A DNA stretch of 29,055 bases from JAJNBD01 sp964471475 (GCA_964471475.1 CAYYFQ010000024.1:1-29055), one strand, 5' to 3'. Numbered from the stretch's first letter, positions 16,253 to 25,261 are shown. Notes: generated by a model not told the origin, from the sequence alone. Numbers and translations are program-made.

Positions 16253-17446
16253 TCATTCTCGATAGGTTTTTGCGACAATGGTTGCGCACACTCCGCTCCC
16301 TGTGACATTCGTCATGGTACGCATCATGTCTACAATTTTATCGATCCCAATGACAAAGGCTAATCCTTCTAATGGTAATCCAACACTCGTTAATACTACC
16401 GTTGCCATAATGGAAGCTGTTCCTGGCACACCTGCGGTACCAATAGTGGCAATAGCCGCAGTAATCACAATTAAAATATATTGATAGAAAGAAAGATGAA
16501 TACCAAAAATCGTCGCCGTTAATAAGCAGACAATAGCCGGATAAATGGCTCCACAACCATCCATTTTCATTGTGGCACCTAGGGGCGTCACGAAACTTGC
16601 AACGCGTTCAGGAATTTTGATCCGATCAACCAATGTTTCCATCACAACAGGCATCGAAGCCAAGCTAGAAGAAGTGGTAAAACCCGTGATCATTGCTGGC
16701 CAATAAGCCTTAAAAAATTTCCATGAATTTCTCTTTGCAAAAAAGGCTACTAACACTCCGTAAATCAAAATTTGGACTGCGCATGCCACATAAATTGCCA
16801 CAATAAATTTTCCTAAAGGCAATAAGCTGGCAATCCCATAGGTATGTCCTACGGTCACTAATAAAGCAAAAATACCATAAGGCGATAAACGAATAATTTT
16901 TCGGGTAATCGCAAACATCACATGTGATACTTCATCAAAAAAAACACGCGCAGTACGCCCTTTATCAGCAAGAGAAGTCAAACTCAACCCAAAAAATATC
17001 GCAAAAATAATGACGGGAATAATTTTTCCATTCGTAATCTGGCTGATGAGATTCCCAGGTACCATATCCAAAAAAATCTCTTGCAAAGAAGGAATCTGGT
17101 GTGGAGTGTAGTTTGCCGCTGCTTGAGTGAGACTAATTCCTTTGCCGGGATTCAATAATAAACCAACGCCGATTCCAACGGTTGCTGCAATTAAAGCGGT
17201 AATCATGAACCATATGAGTGTTTTCAATCCTAATTTTTTCACCACCGTAATGCTTTCTAATTTTGCAAAGCTGGCGACAATAGTTGAAAAGGTTAATGGT
17301 ACAATTACCAATTGTAATAATTTTAAAAAAGCATCGCCAAAAGGCGTAATAAAACGAATAATCGATAATGGCAAAAAATGACCTGCGAGTAATCCCAAAG
17401 CTAGCCCTAATAAACATTGATTACCAAAACCCAGTTTAAGCCTCAT
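16253..17446 (-). CDS. Dicarboxylate/amino acid:cation symporter (DAACS, GltP/DctA-like)
   Basis: 397 aa from the ATG at 17446, preceded by CAAGGAAAAAAT. The frame is open 33 codons further, but that extension runs into a repeat element and lacks the family N-terminus. The protein is hydrophobic throughout. The serine-rich re-entrant loop reads TTSSSLASMPV, the following KMDGCGAIYPA replaces the more usual KMDGTA, and the C-terminal transport core includes GTAGVPGTASI and MMRTMTNVTGSGVCA, where DAACS carriers bind Na+/H+ and substrate. Members import glutamate, aspartate, C4-dicarboxylates or neutral amino acids across the inner membrane. The MRTMTNVTG segment, with Thr where dicarboxylate/glutamate carriers usually have Arg, leaves the substrate open. 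No clear terminator separates it from the 377-aa gene downstream. Confidence 0.92.
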   Translation of the reverse strand: MRLKLGFGNQCLLGLALGLLAGHFLPLSIIRFITPFGDAFLKLLQLVIVPLTFSTIVASFAKLESITVVKKLGLKTLIWFMITALIAATVGIGVGLLLNPGKGISLTQAAANYTPHQIPSLQEIFLDMVPGNLISQITNGKIIPVIIFAIFFGLSLTSLADKGRTARVFFDEVSHVMFAITRKIIRLSPYGIFALLVTVGHTYGIASLLPLGKFIVAIYVACAVQILIYGVLVAFFAKRNSWKFFKAYWPAMITGFTTSSSLASMPVVMETLVDRIKIPERVASFVTPLGATMKMDGCGAIYPAIVCLLTATIFGIHLSFYQYILIVITAAIATIGTAGVPGTASIMATVVLTSVGLPLEGLAFVIGIDKIVDMMRTMTNVTGSGVCATIVAKTYRE

Positions 17447-17493
17447 ATTTTTTCCTTGCGTTAAAGGTTGATTAGCGAGCTTCGAAAGAGATC

Positions 17494-17656
17494 TATACCC
17501 ATTACACCTGAAGATGCGAGCATTATAAAAAAGCATTTTTTGCAAAGAAAAATTTTTTCGAGGGAGAAATAGCCAGCTCTATCGCGAGTGAGAAAAAGTT
17601 TTTCTTTGCGGAAAAGGCAAGGTTAGAAACTCGCATCTTCAGGTGTAATGGGTATA
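17494..17656. repeat. 163-bp long-hairpin repeat with 27-bp terminal inverted repeats, MITE candidate
   Basis: Perfect 27-bp inverted arms lie at 17494-17520 and 17630-17656, beginning TATACCCATTAC. A second nested inverted pair begins GCAAAGAAAAA and ends TTTTTCTTTGC, with one mismatch in 18 bp. The two ends begin and finish with TATA, compatible with insertion at a TA dinucleotide as in IS630/Tc1-type elements, although palindromic ends make the duplication impossible to prove. It lies just upstream of the symporter. Short open frames across it are by-products of the repeat. Confidence 0.75.
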
Positions 17657-17902
17657 TTGTATACGGATGCTGCCACAACTCACAATGATCATAAGAAAGA
17701 AAATAATTGTTATTGTGGTTCATAAAAACAGGATGTTCAAAAAAAAACGTATTTTTTAATTATTTTCGCAAATAGTTGGCAATTTTTTCGTGCTAATACT
17801 TGAAGGTGTGATAGGATAAACAACCTTCGTTTTATAAATCGAAGGCCATAAACGGCGAAGAAAAAATTCCACTATTAACTTCTACAATAAGGATAATGCA
17901 TT
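17657..17902. other. AT-rich leader before the 1183-aa gene, with a small hairpin
   Basis: With the upstream repeat this makes 456 bases without a gene. It is AT-rich, includes an A9 run near 17739 and a hairpin CCTTCG / CGAAGG (17824-17829 and 17840-17845, 10-base loop). No near-consensus promoter was found. The hairpin should fall in the 5' untranslated region of the 1183-aa gene. Confidence 0.4.
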
Positions 17903-20900
17903 ATGCCAGATTCAACCCATAGCCATCTTCGACAGTTTCAGTATGGAAATAACGATCTTATCCAAATGTATTTTTATGGTTCAAAAGGATTCGGTGAAGC
18001 CTCTGGGTCAGAAGAAGTGGATGCATTTGAAGTAGTGGATAAGCCAGAAGAAATGGAGGATGCACAAGTACCAGGAAATGCATCTGACGAATCTGAAGCG
18101 CAAGAATCTACATCACAGCGATTTGAAGAACCAGCGTGGAGACCTTTAAACCCACGCTTCCAAGAGTTATATCCTAAGCACGATAGACAAGAAGTGGCTC
18201 ATCAGCAATATCAAGATTATACGATGGTATATACGATCAATGGTCTTTACGGGGATGCAGAGCTCTCTTTTAATGGAGTGGGGCAGCAGCCTTGGCCACG
18301 TGAGAATACACGGCGCTTGCTTGAGCTTGCGACAAGTCAAGAAACAGATGATTGCAAATGGTTTGATGAGCTTATTGTTCGCTTATGGTTGCAGCCAGGA
18401 GGGAAATCTCCTAAGTTTACTGCCGTTTTGGAGAAACATGGCTACCACCCTATGATGCGTCACGCTTTATTGTGGCAAGCCAGAGAGTCAATGGATCGCT
18501 CACCAACTCCAATTCCGCTATTCTTTCCCAGTTTCTATGATTCTCTCCAACAGCACGAGCAGGTACCCACTTCTGCATCTACTAAAAGAAAAAAAAATAG
18601 ATCCTCTCAAGCGCGAAATCTGGAATTAGGTGGTGCTAGTGGTTCCGGCTCGAGTGTTGAGTTATCAAGTGGAGTGGGGGGGGGATCGCAAACTGGAAGG
18701 AATCCGGATGGTTTCAGGTCGTTGGTTGCTGCTTGTCTCCATAGACTGTTAGGAGCTGCAGCCAAGCTTTTGGATGGTATAGATTTAACACTTGAGGCCG
18801 ACAACGCAGTTACAATAATATTTGGTCCAGATCTAGAGAGAGTAACATTCTATAGTTTGCTCACTTCTTTTTATCATACTTTAACAACCAGTGGTTTATT
18901 TGCGGATCAGATAAAAGCGCTTTATCCAGATTTGCCATGGGCAGAAGTAGATCAAAGAATGTCTGCGGATGTTTTAAGATATCGTCAAATAGTAGCTCAA
19001 AAGCTTGAGGATAGCGAGTATGGGGAGCTGGATGATTTAAAGGTTGGTGTGCTCTTTGGATGCCTTAAAAGAAGCGATGCTGATTTTGTATTATGTTTAT
19101 CCCCCCAAAATGTAGTCACTTTTGCACCCATGATGTTTGCTGTATTACACACAGATCAGCAAGAAGTGACGCGCATTTTTATTAAGCAACCAAAGGCTGC
19201 TAAAGGTCCTAACGCACGTTGCCATCAACCCGAAATTTGGGGAAATCCGGATATTTTGAACAAAATAAAAGAAGCTTTATTTTTAGCACCCTCGGAGTCT
19301 AAGGAAGATAAAGAGAGGATCGCAAAAGTTATTACTTTACTAGCTATCTTTTTTAATAACGTCGTCAATATATTCCTTAGCGCTGCTGAAAAAATTGTAG
19401 ACTTCAAAGACATAATGATGCGTACAAAAAACCCAGCTTATAAAAAGACTTCTGAATATCCTGATAAATTTTATTACGAAGCGAGAGTGCGTTATTTTGG
19501 ATTCATGATGGAACTTTTGAGCCATTTTAAAAATCACGCTCTCCCCACTTGCAATAAAGAATTTGAGAGCGATTTAATTACGCAAGTGTTTACATTTTTT
19601 GTTTATAATCCACATTTCCTTTATTTTTTTCTAAAAGAATTTGCTGCAAAAGATCCAGCATTATATGCAGAGTTTATTGAGTTATACCAAGCTAATGAAA
19701 ATGCATTGACGAAGGCATTTTTTGAAGATGCACTTCATGATCCTCATTTTTTGGATAAGATGAGCAGTTTACCCCTTTCTATACGAGGAAAAATTCAAGG
19801 CGATTGGTTATTAGCATTAATTAATAATGTCGATCGCGAGTTTCTTGAAGGAGCACCCATAGAACGTAAATTTAGCGTTTTATTTACCCTACAAAAATTG
19901 CTTAGACTTGTTTTGCGGAGTGGATTTAATGAAGCAACAACCCATTTCCCTCTAGATATGCCACCTGGTTATGAAATGCCAGCAGCAAATGCCTCCTATC
20001 AACAGCAGATTATGTCGGTATGGCTGACAAAACTAGAGGAATATGCTAGGAACCCACATGATAAAACACTGGTGGCGTTTTCTATACCTCTATTAGCTAA
20101 TTTTCATAAAGATTTTACACAACTTGGATCTGATCTTAATGAGGAAAAAAAAGCGCGAGAATGTTCAATAGAGGATGTTTTTAAAAAGAAACGGAAGGAC
20201 TTATCCAAGAGTATTAGCGGTATGTTTGCTTACTTTCTTGCTCCAGAATCGCTATTTCTTGCAGCTGATTTTACTCAAGAAATAGAAAGCTTGGCAAAGG
20301 AGTTCGCGACTCTTCAATCATCTCAACACAATGGCCCTAGAGAGTTTATTGAGTTTTCGGGGCGCTTTCAAAATTTATGGGAGAAATTGAAAAGTTTTTC
20401 TGCTCGAGAAAAACTAAACATTTCGGATGAAATAGTTAACCTATACGCGCATTTTCTCAATACGAAAAAATACTTAGAAAATTTTTCGCGCGAATCCAAG
20501 ATTCAACAATGCAGAAGGTATCTTGAGGATGCAACAGTCGCGCAAGAATATTTAGAGCAACTTACACAACAATATAATGCAATAATGGGGTTTGAAACCA
20601 CCAATGCTGATGCGCTCAAAGCTTTTGTTGATCAATCTTACGATCAAACGTTGCTGGCAATCACTTTTGACTATTTGCTTTATACGGTTGCCCATGTGCT
20701 TCCTAAAGAAATAAAAATCGAAAATTTTTCACAAATAATAGCCTATTTTGATCAACATAAAAAAACTTTTGCGAGGCTTTTTGAAGAGGGTAGCTTAGAA
20801 AGAGACTATGCATTTTTTGCGTTATTTCCATCCAGGGAATTTCCAGTTAATTTTGTGAATCAAAATTTTTTACAAAACCTTGTCCAAAATGTTGATGAAG

Positions 20901-21454
20901 CGGAAAAGCGTAATTTGGTGCTACCGCCTCTACTAATTTATTTTGTTGGGCTGCAACTGCTGAAATTAGAGGTTGCTCGTTTGAAGAAAGACATAGCATC
21001 TCATTCAGGTCCTCCTGTTGCTGATATACACTCTCTTTTTGATTCAATTTTCAAAAATCTTACGCTTCATCATGAGGGTGAATCGGCGAGCTTTTTTATT
21101 TTTAGGCAATCATGTTTTGAATATATGCAGAGGGAGTTAACTCAACTTCTCGAGATGGGGTTTTGGAAACGAGATAATCCATCACTCATTCCACAGATTA
21201 GCGCACTGCTAGAAGAAGTAAAGGTATATCTCCTAGAACCATCAGAAGTATCCCGTGCTAGAGAGTCTTATAGCGCTCCACGTAGCCGTGATTCAATTTT
21301 TGAGCGTGCTGATGAAAGTGGGCGAACTACCCAAACTAGTGGTGAAGAGAGTATCGATGGTGGCTCTTTAACACCGACAGTCAAACCAGAGGGGGGTGTT
21401 GCCATGGATGTCGATCAAGCGTTGGCCGGCGGTGCGTCGTCGTGTGCTCTGTAA
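17903..21454 (+). CDS. Unknown 1183-aa protein, effector-like, with disordered linkers and basic clusters
   Basis: No family recognised. There is no signal peptide or convincing membrane segment. An acidic N-terminal region (about 30-80) rich in Glu, Ser and Ala precedes a folded part with many aromatics (about 85-205). A disordered Gly/Ser linker (about 220-270) carries the basic cluster KRKKNR at 228-233 and a tract of nine G encoding Gly. Residues 270-1110 look helical. The C-terminal 72 residues (from about 1112) are Ser/Arg/Glu/Gly-rich with no fold. A further Lys-rich cluster, FKKKRKDLSK, occurs near residue 757. AAGGA before the ATG supports the start. The size, disordered ends and nuclear-localisation-like basic cluster are compatible with an effector acting in a eukaryotic host; this is inference. 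The gene stands alone between the symporter region and lgt. Confidence 0.87.
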   Translation: MPDSTHSHLRQFQYGNNDLIQMYFYGSKGFGEASGSEEVDAFEVVDKPEEMEDAQVPGNASDESEAQESTSQRFEEPAWRPLNPRFQELYPKHDRQEVAHQQYQDYTMVYTINGLYGDAELSFNGVGQQPWPRENTRRLLELATSQETDDCKWFDELIVRLWLQPGGKSPKFTAVLEKHGYHPMMRHALLWQARESMDRSPTPIPLFFPSFYDSLQQHEQVPTSASTKRKKNRSSQARNLELGGASGSGSSVELSSGVGGGSQTGRNPDGFRSLVAACLHRLLGAAAKLLDGIDLTLEADNAVTIIFGPDLERVTFYSLLTSFYHTLTTSGLFADQIKALYPDLPWAEVDQRMSADVLRYRQIVAQKLEDSEYGELDDLKVGVLFGCLKRSDADFVLCLSPQNVVTFAPMMFAVLHTDQQEVTRIFIKQPKAAKGPNARCHQPEIWGNPDILNKIKEALFLAPSESKEDKERIAKVITLLAIFFNNVVNIFLSAAEKIVDFKDIMMRTKNPAYKKTSEYPDKFYYEARVRYFGFMMELLSHFKNHALPTCNKEFESDLITQVFTFFVYNPHFLYFFLKEFAAKDPALYAEFIELYQANENALTKAFFEDALHDPHFLDKMSSLPLSIRGKIQGDWLLALINNVDREFLEGAPIERKFSVLFTLQKLLRLVLRSGFNEATTHFPLDMPPGYEMPAANASYQQQIMSVWLTKLEEYARNPHDKTLVAFSIPLLANFHKDFTQLGSDLNEEKKARECSIEDVFKKKRKDLSKSISGMFAYFLAPESLFLAADFTQEIESLAKEFATLQSSQHNGPREFIEFSGRFQNLWEKLKSFSAREKLNISDEIVNLYAHFLNTKKYLENFSRESKIQQCRRYLEDATVAQEYLEQLTQQYNAIMGFETTNADALKAFVDQSYDQTLLAITFDYLLYTVAHVLPKEIKIENFSQIIAYFDQHKKTFARLFEEGSLERDYAFFALFPSREFPVNFVNQNFLQNLVQNVDEAEKRNLVLPPLLIYFVGLQLLKLEVARLKKDIASHSGPPVADIHSLFDSIFKNLTLHHEGESASFFIFRQSCFEYMQRELTQLLEMGFWKRDNPSLIPQISALLEEVKVYLLEPSEVSRARESYSAPRSRDSIFERADESGRTTQTSGEESIDGGSLTPTVKPEGGVAMDVDQALAGGASSCAL
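18676..18684. repeat. G9 homopolymer tract inside the 1183-aa gene
   Basis: Nine consecutive G (within Gly-Val-Gly-Gly-Gly at about residues 257-262), unusual in an AT-rich genome, in the disordered linker. An A9 tract lies about 90 bases upstream (18590-18598 region). Loss or gain of one base would shift the frame and remove more than 900 residues, so slipped-strand phase variation is possible. Confidence 0.7.
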
Positions 21455-21602
21455 TATACCCCTTACTATTAAAGAGTATGCGATGAGCAAAAATATTACT
21501 CACCAAGTATGGTATAAATTTATTGCCATGATAATATGGTGATTTATTACAATCGGTATCATCTATTTTAAAAATTTAAATCGAATTTAATGTGGAGATG
21601 TT

Positions 21603-22382
21603 ATGTTTATTTACCCTCATATCAACCCAGTTGCCATTCAGCTTGGTCCATTAAAAATACATTGGTATGGTTTTATGTATTTGGTGGGTTTTTTGTCGGC
21701 ATGGGTGTTGGCCAAATATAGATCAAGTAAACAAAATAATAAATGGACAACAGAGATGGTATCCGATGTTATTTTTTATTCTGCTATCGGCGTTGTGATT
21801 GGAGGGCGAGTAGGATATATGCTTTTTTATGGTTTATCCGACTTCATAAATCATCCTTTATCTATTTTTGAAATTTGGAATGGTGGGATGGCGTTTCACG
21901 GGGGAGTGATTGGAGTTGCCATTGCCTTATTATTTTTTAGCAAAAAATATCACTTAAATTTTTTTGATGTTACTGATTTTATTGTTCCTTTTGTACCCAT
22001 TGGATTGGGTGCGGGGCGTATTGGAAATTTTATTAATGGAGAATTATGGGGCCGGGTGACCACTATGCCATGGGGCATGATTTATCCACATGTGGATGCG
22101 ATGCCAAGGCACCCATCGGAAGTTTATGAATTTTTATTAGAGGGTGTAACATTATTCTGTATTTTATGGTTCTATTCTTGTAAACCAAAACCTAGAATGG
22201 CGGTTACCGGTCTCTTTTTATTGCTGTACGGAGTTTTTAGATTTTCTTGTGAATTTTTTCGTCAGCCTGATATACAGCTTGGTTTTGTTTTTGATAATTG
22301 GATGTCACAAGGGCAGCTGCTTTCCATACCGATGATTGTTTTAGGGGCAATTTTTTTATTGATAGCGTATGTGTGGAAGTAG
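21603..22382 (+). CDS. lgt: Prolipoprotein diacylglyceryl transferase
   Basis: 259 aa, slightly shorter than E. coli Lgt (291). Seven or so membrane segments. The HWYGFMYLVGF block is at residues 20-30, the catalytic His99 lies in GGMAFHGG, and the Lgt signature GAGRIGNFINGELWG occupies residues 136-150, including Arg139. Near the C-terminus RFSCEFFRQPD matches the family. The enzyme transfers diacylglyceryl from phosphatidylglycerol to the lipobox Cys of prolipoproteins in the inner membrane. GTGGAG before the ATG supports the start. thyA, which often follows lgt in gammaproteobacteria, is absent; a strong terminator follows instead, so lgt is likely expressed alone. Confidence 0.96.
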   Translation: MFIYPHINPVAIQLGPLKIHWYGFMYLVGFLSAWVLAKYRSSKQNNKWTTEMVSDVIFYSAIGVVIGGRVGYMLFYGLSDFINHPLSIFEIWNGGMAFHGGVIGVAIALLFFSKKYHLNFFDVTDFIVPFVPIGLGAGRIGNFINGELWGRVTTMPWGMIYPHVDAMPRHPSEVYEFLLEGVTLFCILWFYSCKPKPRMAVTGLFLLLYGVFRFSCEFFRQPDIQLGFVFDNWMSQGQLLSIPMIVLGAIFLLIAYVWK

Positions 22383-22476
22383 CTTTTAAATTGAATTGAG
22401 CGTAAAAAATCGATTTTAATTGAAGTGCATGCGGTTAAAAGAAGCTGAAAAGATAATTTCTAAAGGCTAGACATAT

Positions 22477-22511
22477 AGGGCAAGCGCATATGCGCTTGCC
22501 CTGTTTTATTT
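22477..22511 (+). terminator. Intrinsic terminator after lgt
   Basis: A perfect 26-base palindrome (arms AGGGCAAGCGCAT and complement, 22477-22502) is followed by GTTTTATTT, about 95 bases after the lgt stop. The preceding A/T-rich stretch has no coding capacity of note. Confidence 0.8.
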
Positions 22512-22613
22512 AACAAGCAAAATAAAAATTAATCAAAAACTAATACACAAGCAGGTAAAATAACACATGAAATAAATTCAAAGTTAGAATAATAAATAAT
22601 AAGAGAGGTTCAC

Positions 22614-25040
22614 GTGCTTAATCTGATAAAAAGTGTTTTAAGGCGAATTAACCGAGCTGCAGTGACTGTCATTGGTAGCTTAACAGGAGCAGGAGGGTTT
22701 ATCCTAAGTAAAGTCAATTTTCCTGCTGCTTATTTTCTTCCTGTAGTAAGTGTGAGTACTAACTCTCTCGTTTCTATGTCAAAACTAGACAGTGCTGAAC
22801 AGGAAGTACAAATGAGAACGCTTGCGATTCAAAATGCACCAGAATCTATGAGTGCTCAAGTAGTACACATTGTTGATCAGCTTGCGGTAGACCCTCTAGC
22901 ACATGAACAAGTCATGCGGCATGCAGTTCCATCGCTCGTTGCATTTGACGAAGAAGGGCAAAGAATTTACGGCGTAAGATTAGAAAAACAACGCAGACAA
23001 TCTAAGCTATATTCTGATATTAATATTTATGTACAATTAGCTTCATTAGGAGCTTCTTTATTAGGAGCTTTTCTGTACTACTTTCGTGTACGTGATTCAG
23101 TGAATGGAGATGCAGAAGGAAATTCATCCAGCAATCTAGATTATATGTTTTATATTGCAAGTGCACTCATGGTATTGGGACTAACGAGCACAGCTGCTGG
23201 TCATTTATATTTTTCTAGAAAAATGAGAAAAGTTCAAGATGGTCTTTCCACGATGGAAAGGGAAATAATACAACAGGAATTAGGTGTTACACGACGCGCA
23301 TTAGGGGATAGAGAACAAACATTAAATAATACACGATTTGAGCGAGACGCTCTTCAAAGAGAATTAACGCGGTATGATATTCGTCGTAGAGGTATCGAAA
23401 TCTTACCCGCTGCTGTCGAAATATTTAGACCTACTGATTCGCCAGATCAAGGTATAGCTACAGTCCAAACTGCATTAGAAGAAGCACATGCGCAAGGAAT
23501 AAAATTACATTTACAAGGATTAGAATACCTACGAGCAGAATTTATTAACGATTATGTGATAAAACGTTTTGTTCCGGATCCAGAAAAACCGCATGATATC
23601 AGAGGAGATTTTTCATTAAGTGAGCTTTTATTTTTATTACAAGATCTATTAGTGGATAAAAACTTATTTTTTCAAGAATATAATTATCAAATTATTCCAG
23701 TTCATATTAAAATTCCAAAAAATGATGATATCTCTCCTATAGCCAAATTGATATTGCAAAATATATGGAAAAATATTAAAAATAGCTATCCACAAGATGG
23801 TGGATTTATTTTCTTTGTGGAAGCAGAATCCATGGTGGCTACACTTGCTATATTAGTGAAACATAAGAATGGGAAAGTTAGTAAAATTACTTCTTTTACA
23901 CCAAGTCCATTTAATAACGAACGTAAAAAACTTGAAACAGAAGTCGTGCTTGGGCGTTGTTTTAGAAATGTATTTGGTATACTAGATGATGAACTGCCCG
24001 AACTATGCATTCAACAATACGATACCCCCACAACAGATGATATTCAAAGAGGTAGCTTGTTGTGGATTTGGATCAGCCATATTTTTATCTCAAGCAATCA
24101 AAATCTCACTGAACGAGGGATGATAGACCAAAAATGGCTTCAATATGTTCGTAACGGTGACGACTACCAGCCTATTACTAACATAGGTAGCATAGAGCTT
24201 GACGATTTAAATGACTTAATCGCTCTACAATTAAATGTTTTATGGAGTGCATTAAACCTTAGGTATGGTGTAAAAAAACAAGGTTTGCAACCTGTCTTCT
24301 TTACAGATGAAAATAGAGTAAATGTCTTTGAAGTTAATCATGAATTTGTTGCACGCTTTGAAATTCAAATCAAAAAATATAAAGATAGTGTGGGCTCAGA
24401 AAAGATAGGAAAAATATTTTATGATATTTCAAATGCTATTGAAAGGAAAGTTATCACTGATCAAGCCCTTGGCTTTGAACCGTTATGGCAAAAATATCAA
24501 TCGATTTCACAAGACAAGCAAGATGAGCAACTTGCTTTGCAAGAAAAACTTGTGGAGTATATGACAGGAGAGAATAATTTACTGAAACAATACCTTGATT
24601 TTTTTCAAGTTAATTTTTCATGGCTTGAACAAGAATCAAGAGAACTATGGGCAGAGATATTTGAGGTACGTATTTTAGTTTGGGAAGCTAAGATTAGCTA
24701 TGGAAATCGTTGTGAATTGTTAGAAGCTATTGGTCAGGAAGATTATGAAGAAATTCACATTTTAAAACATGCAGACGGTTATAGCCAATTACAGCAGCAT
24801 AACCCTTCTTCATCACCAAGTGGACCACATACATCTCCTAGCATAAGAAGACAATATGGGCATGATAATGCTGAAGCAAGTACAAGCGGTTTACTTGTTG
24901 GTAGTTCCCACCCATCAACGATTTACGCTGCAGTTGCAAGCGGATCACGAGATGCTTTGAATTTGCCACCAGCGCAAGAGGTGAGTGTTCAAATGCCATC
25001 AACTGGACATCTCATGGTACCTCAGGGCACCTCATTATAA
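22614..25040 (+). CDS. Unknown 808-aa protein with two membrane helices and a coiled coil, effector-like
   Basis: Start is GTG, with AGAGAGG 4-10 bases upstream. The N-terminal 50 residues are weakly hydrophobic. A hydrophobic helix at about 137-157 and another at about 177-200 form a hairpin, followed immediately by a coiled coil (about 203-255, Arg/Glu/Leu-rich). A large folded domain follows (about 260-720). Inside it, segments at about 398-430 and 464-492 have the strand pattern and the QQ-x(5)-DD spacing of C48/ULP1-like cysteine proteases, but the His and Cys expected there are absent, so if related it is inactive; I hold this only weakly. The last 85 residues are Ser/Pro/His-rich and disordered. 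The hairpin-plus-coiled-coil layout is common in bacterial proteins inserted in host or vacuole membranes. No enzymatic function is assigned. Confidence 0.86.
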   Translation: MLNLIKSVLRRINRAAVTVIGSLTGAGGFILSKVNFPAAYFLPVVSVSTNSLVSMSKLDSAEQEVQMRTLAIQNAPESMSAQVVHIVDQLAVDPLAHEQVMRHAVPSLVAFDEEGQRIYGVRLEKQRRQSKLYSDINIYVQLASLGASLLGAFLYYFRVRDSVNGDAEGNSSSNLDYMFYIASALMVLGLTSTAAGHLYFSRKMRKVQDGLSTMEREIIQQELGVTRRALGDREQTLNNTRFERDALQRELTRYDIRRRGIEILPAAVEIFRPTDSPDQGIATVQTALEEAHAQGIKLHLQGLEYLRAEFINDYVIKRFVPDPEKPHDIRGDFSLSELLFLLQDLLVDKNLFFQEYNYQIIPVHIKIPKNDDISPIAKLILQNIWKNIKNSYPQDGGFIFFVEAESMVATLAILVKHKNGKVSKITSFTPSPFNNERKKLETEVVLGRCFRNVFGILDDELPELCIQQYDTPTTDDIQRGSLLWIWISHIFISSNQNLTERGMIDQKWLQYVRNGDDYQPITNIGSIELDDLNDLIALQLNVLWSALNLRYGVKKQGLQPVFFTDENRVNVFEVNHEFVARFEIQIKKYKDSVGSEKIGKIFYDISNAIERKVITDQALGFEPLWQKYQSISQDKQDEQLALQEKLVEYMTGENNLLKQYLDFFQVNFSWLEQESRELWAEIFEVRILVWEAKISYGNRCELLEAIGQEDYEEIHILKHADGYSQLQQHNPSSSPSGPHTSPSIRRQYGHDNAEASTSGLLVGSSHPSTIYAAVASGSRDALNLPPAQEVSVQMPSTGHLMVPQGTSL

Positions 25041-25080
25041 TGTTTCTTGACGAACCTGTTCCTGCGATCGGCAAGCACAT

Positions 25081-25158
25081 CCTTGATGCTTGACGGTCCT
25101 TGCTCAAGACTCCATCAAGGTTCTTTCTCATTATCACAACATTTTATAATGAGAGAAC
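25081..25158 (+). terminator. Tandem hairpins after the 808-aa gene
   Basis: First hairpin: CCTTGATG / CATCAAGG (25081-25088 with 25113-25120), with an inner CTTGA / TCAAG stem. Second: GTTCT-TT-CTCATTAT against ATAATGAGAGAAC (25120-25134 with 25146-25158, 2-base bulge). No long T-run, so termination is likely but not certain; they may instead mark a small structured element. Confidence 0.5.
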
Positions 25159-25261
25159 TTTGCTGGACACCTAATGAAAATGTAATTTGATGCTAAAATG
25201 CGGTAGAATAAGTAGAACAATAAAAAATTATGAAGATCAGATGTTGGGGTAAAATATTCTT

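Noticed and set aside
17523..17723. 66-codon minus-strand frame across the long hairpin
   Set aside because: Most of it is the repeat element itself; sequence looks like translated repeat rather than a gene.
21440..21454. Cys near the C-terminus of the 1183-aa protein as a CaaX prenylation box
   Set aside because: The Cys is third from the end (Cys-Ala-Leu), not fourth as a CaaX box requires.
22503..22613. PmrA- or CpxR-type regulatory boxes upstream of the 808-aa gene
   Set aside because: The region is simply AT-rich; no paired half-sites with the required spacing were found there or upstream of the other unknown genes.
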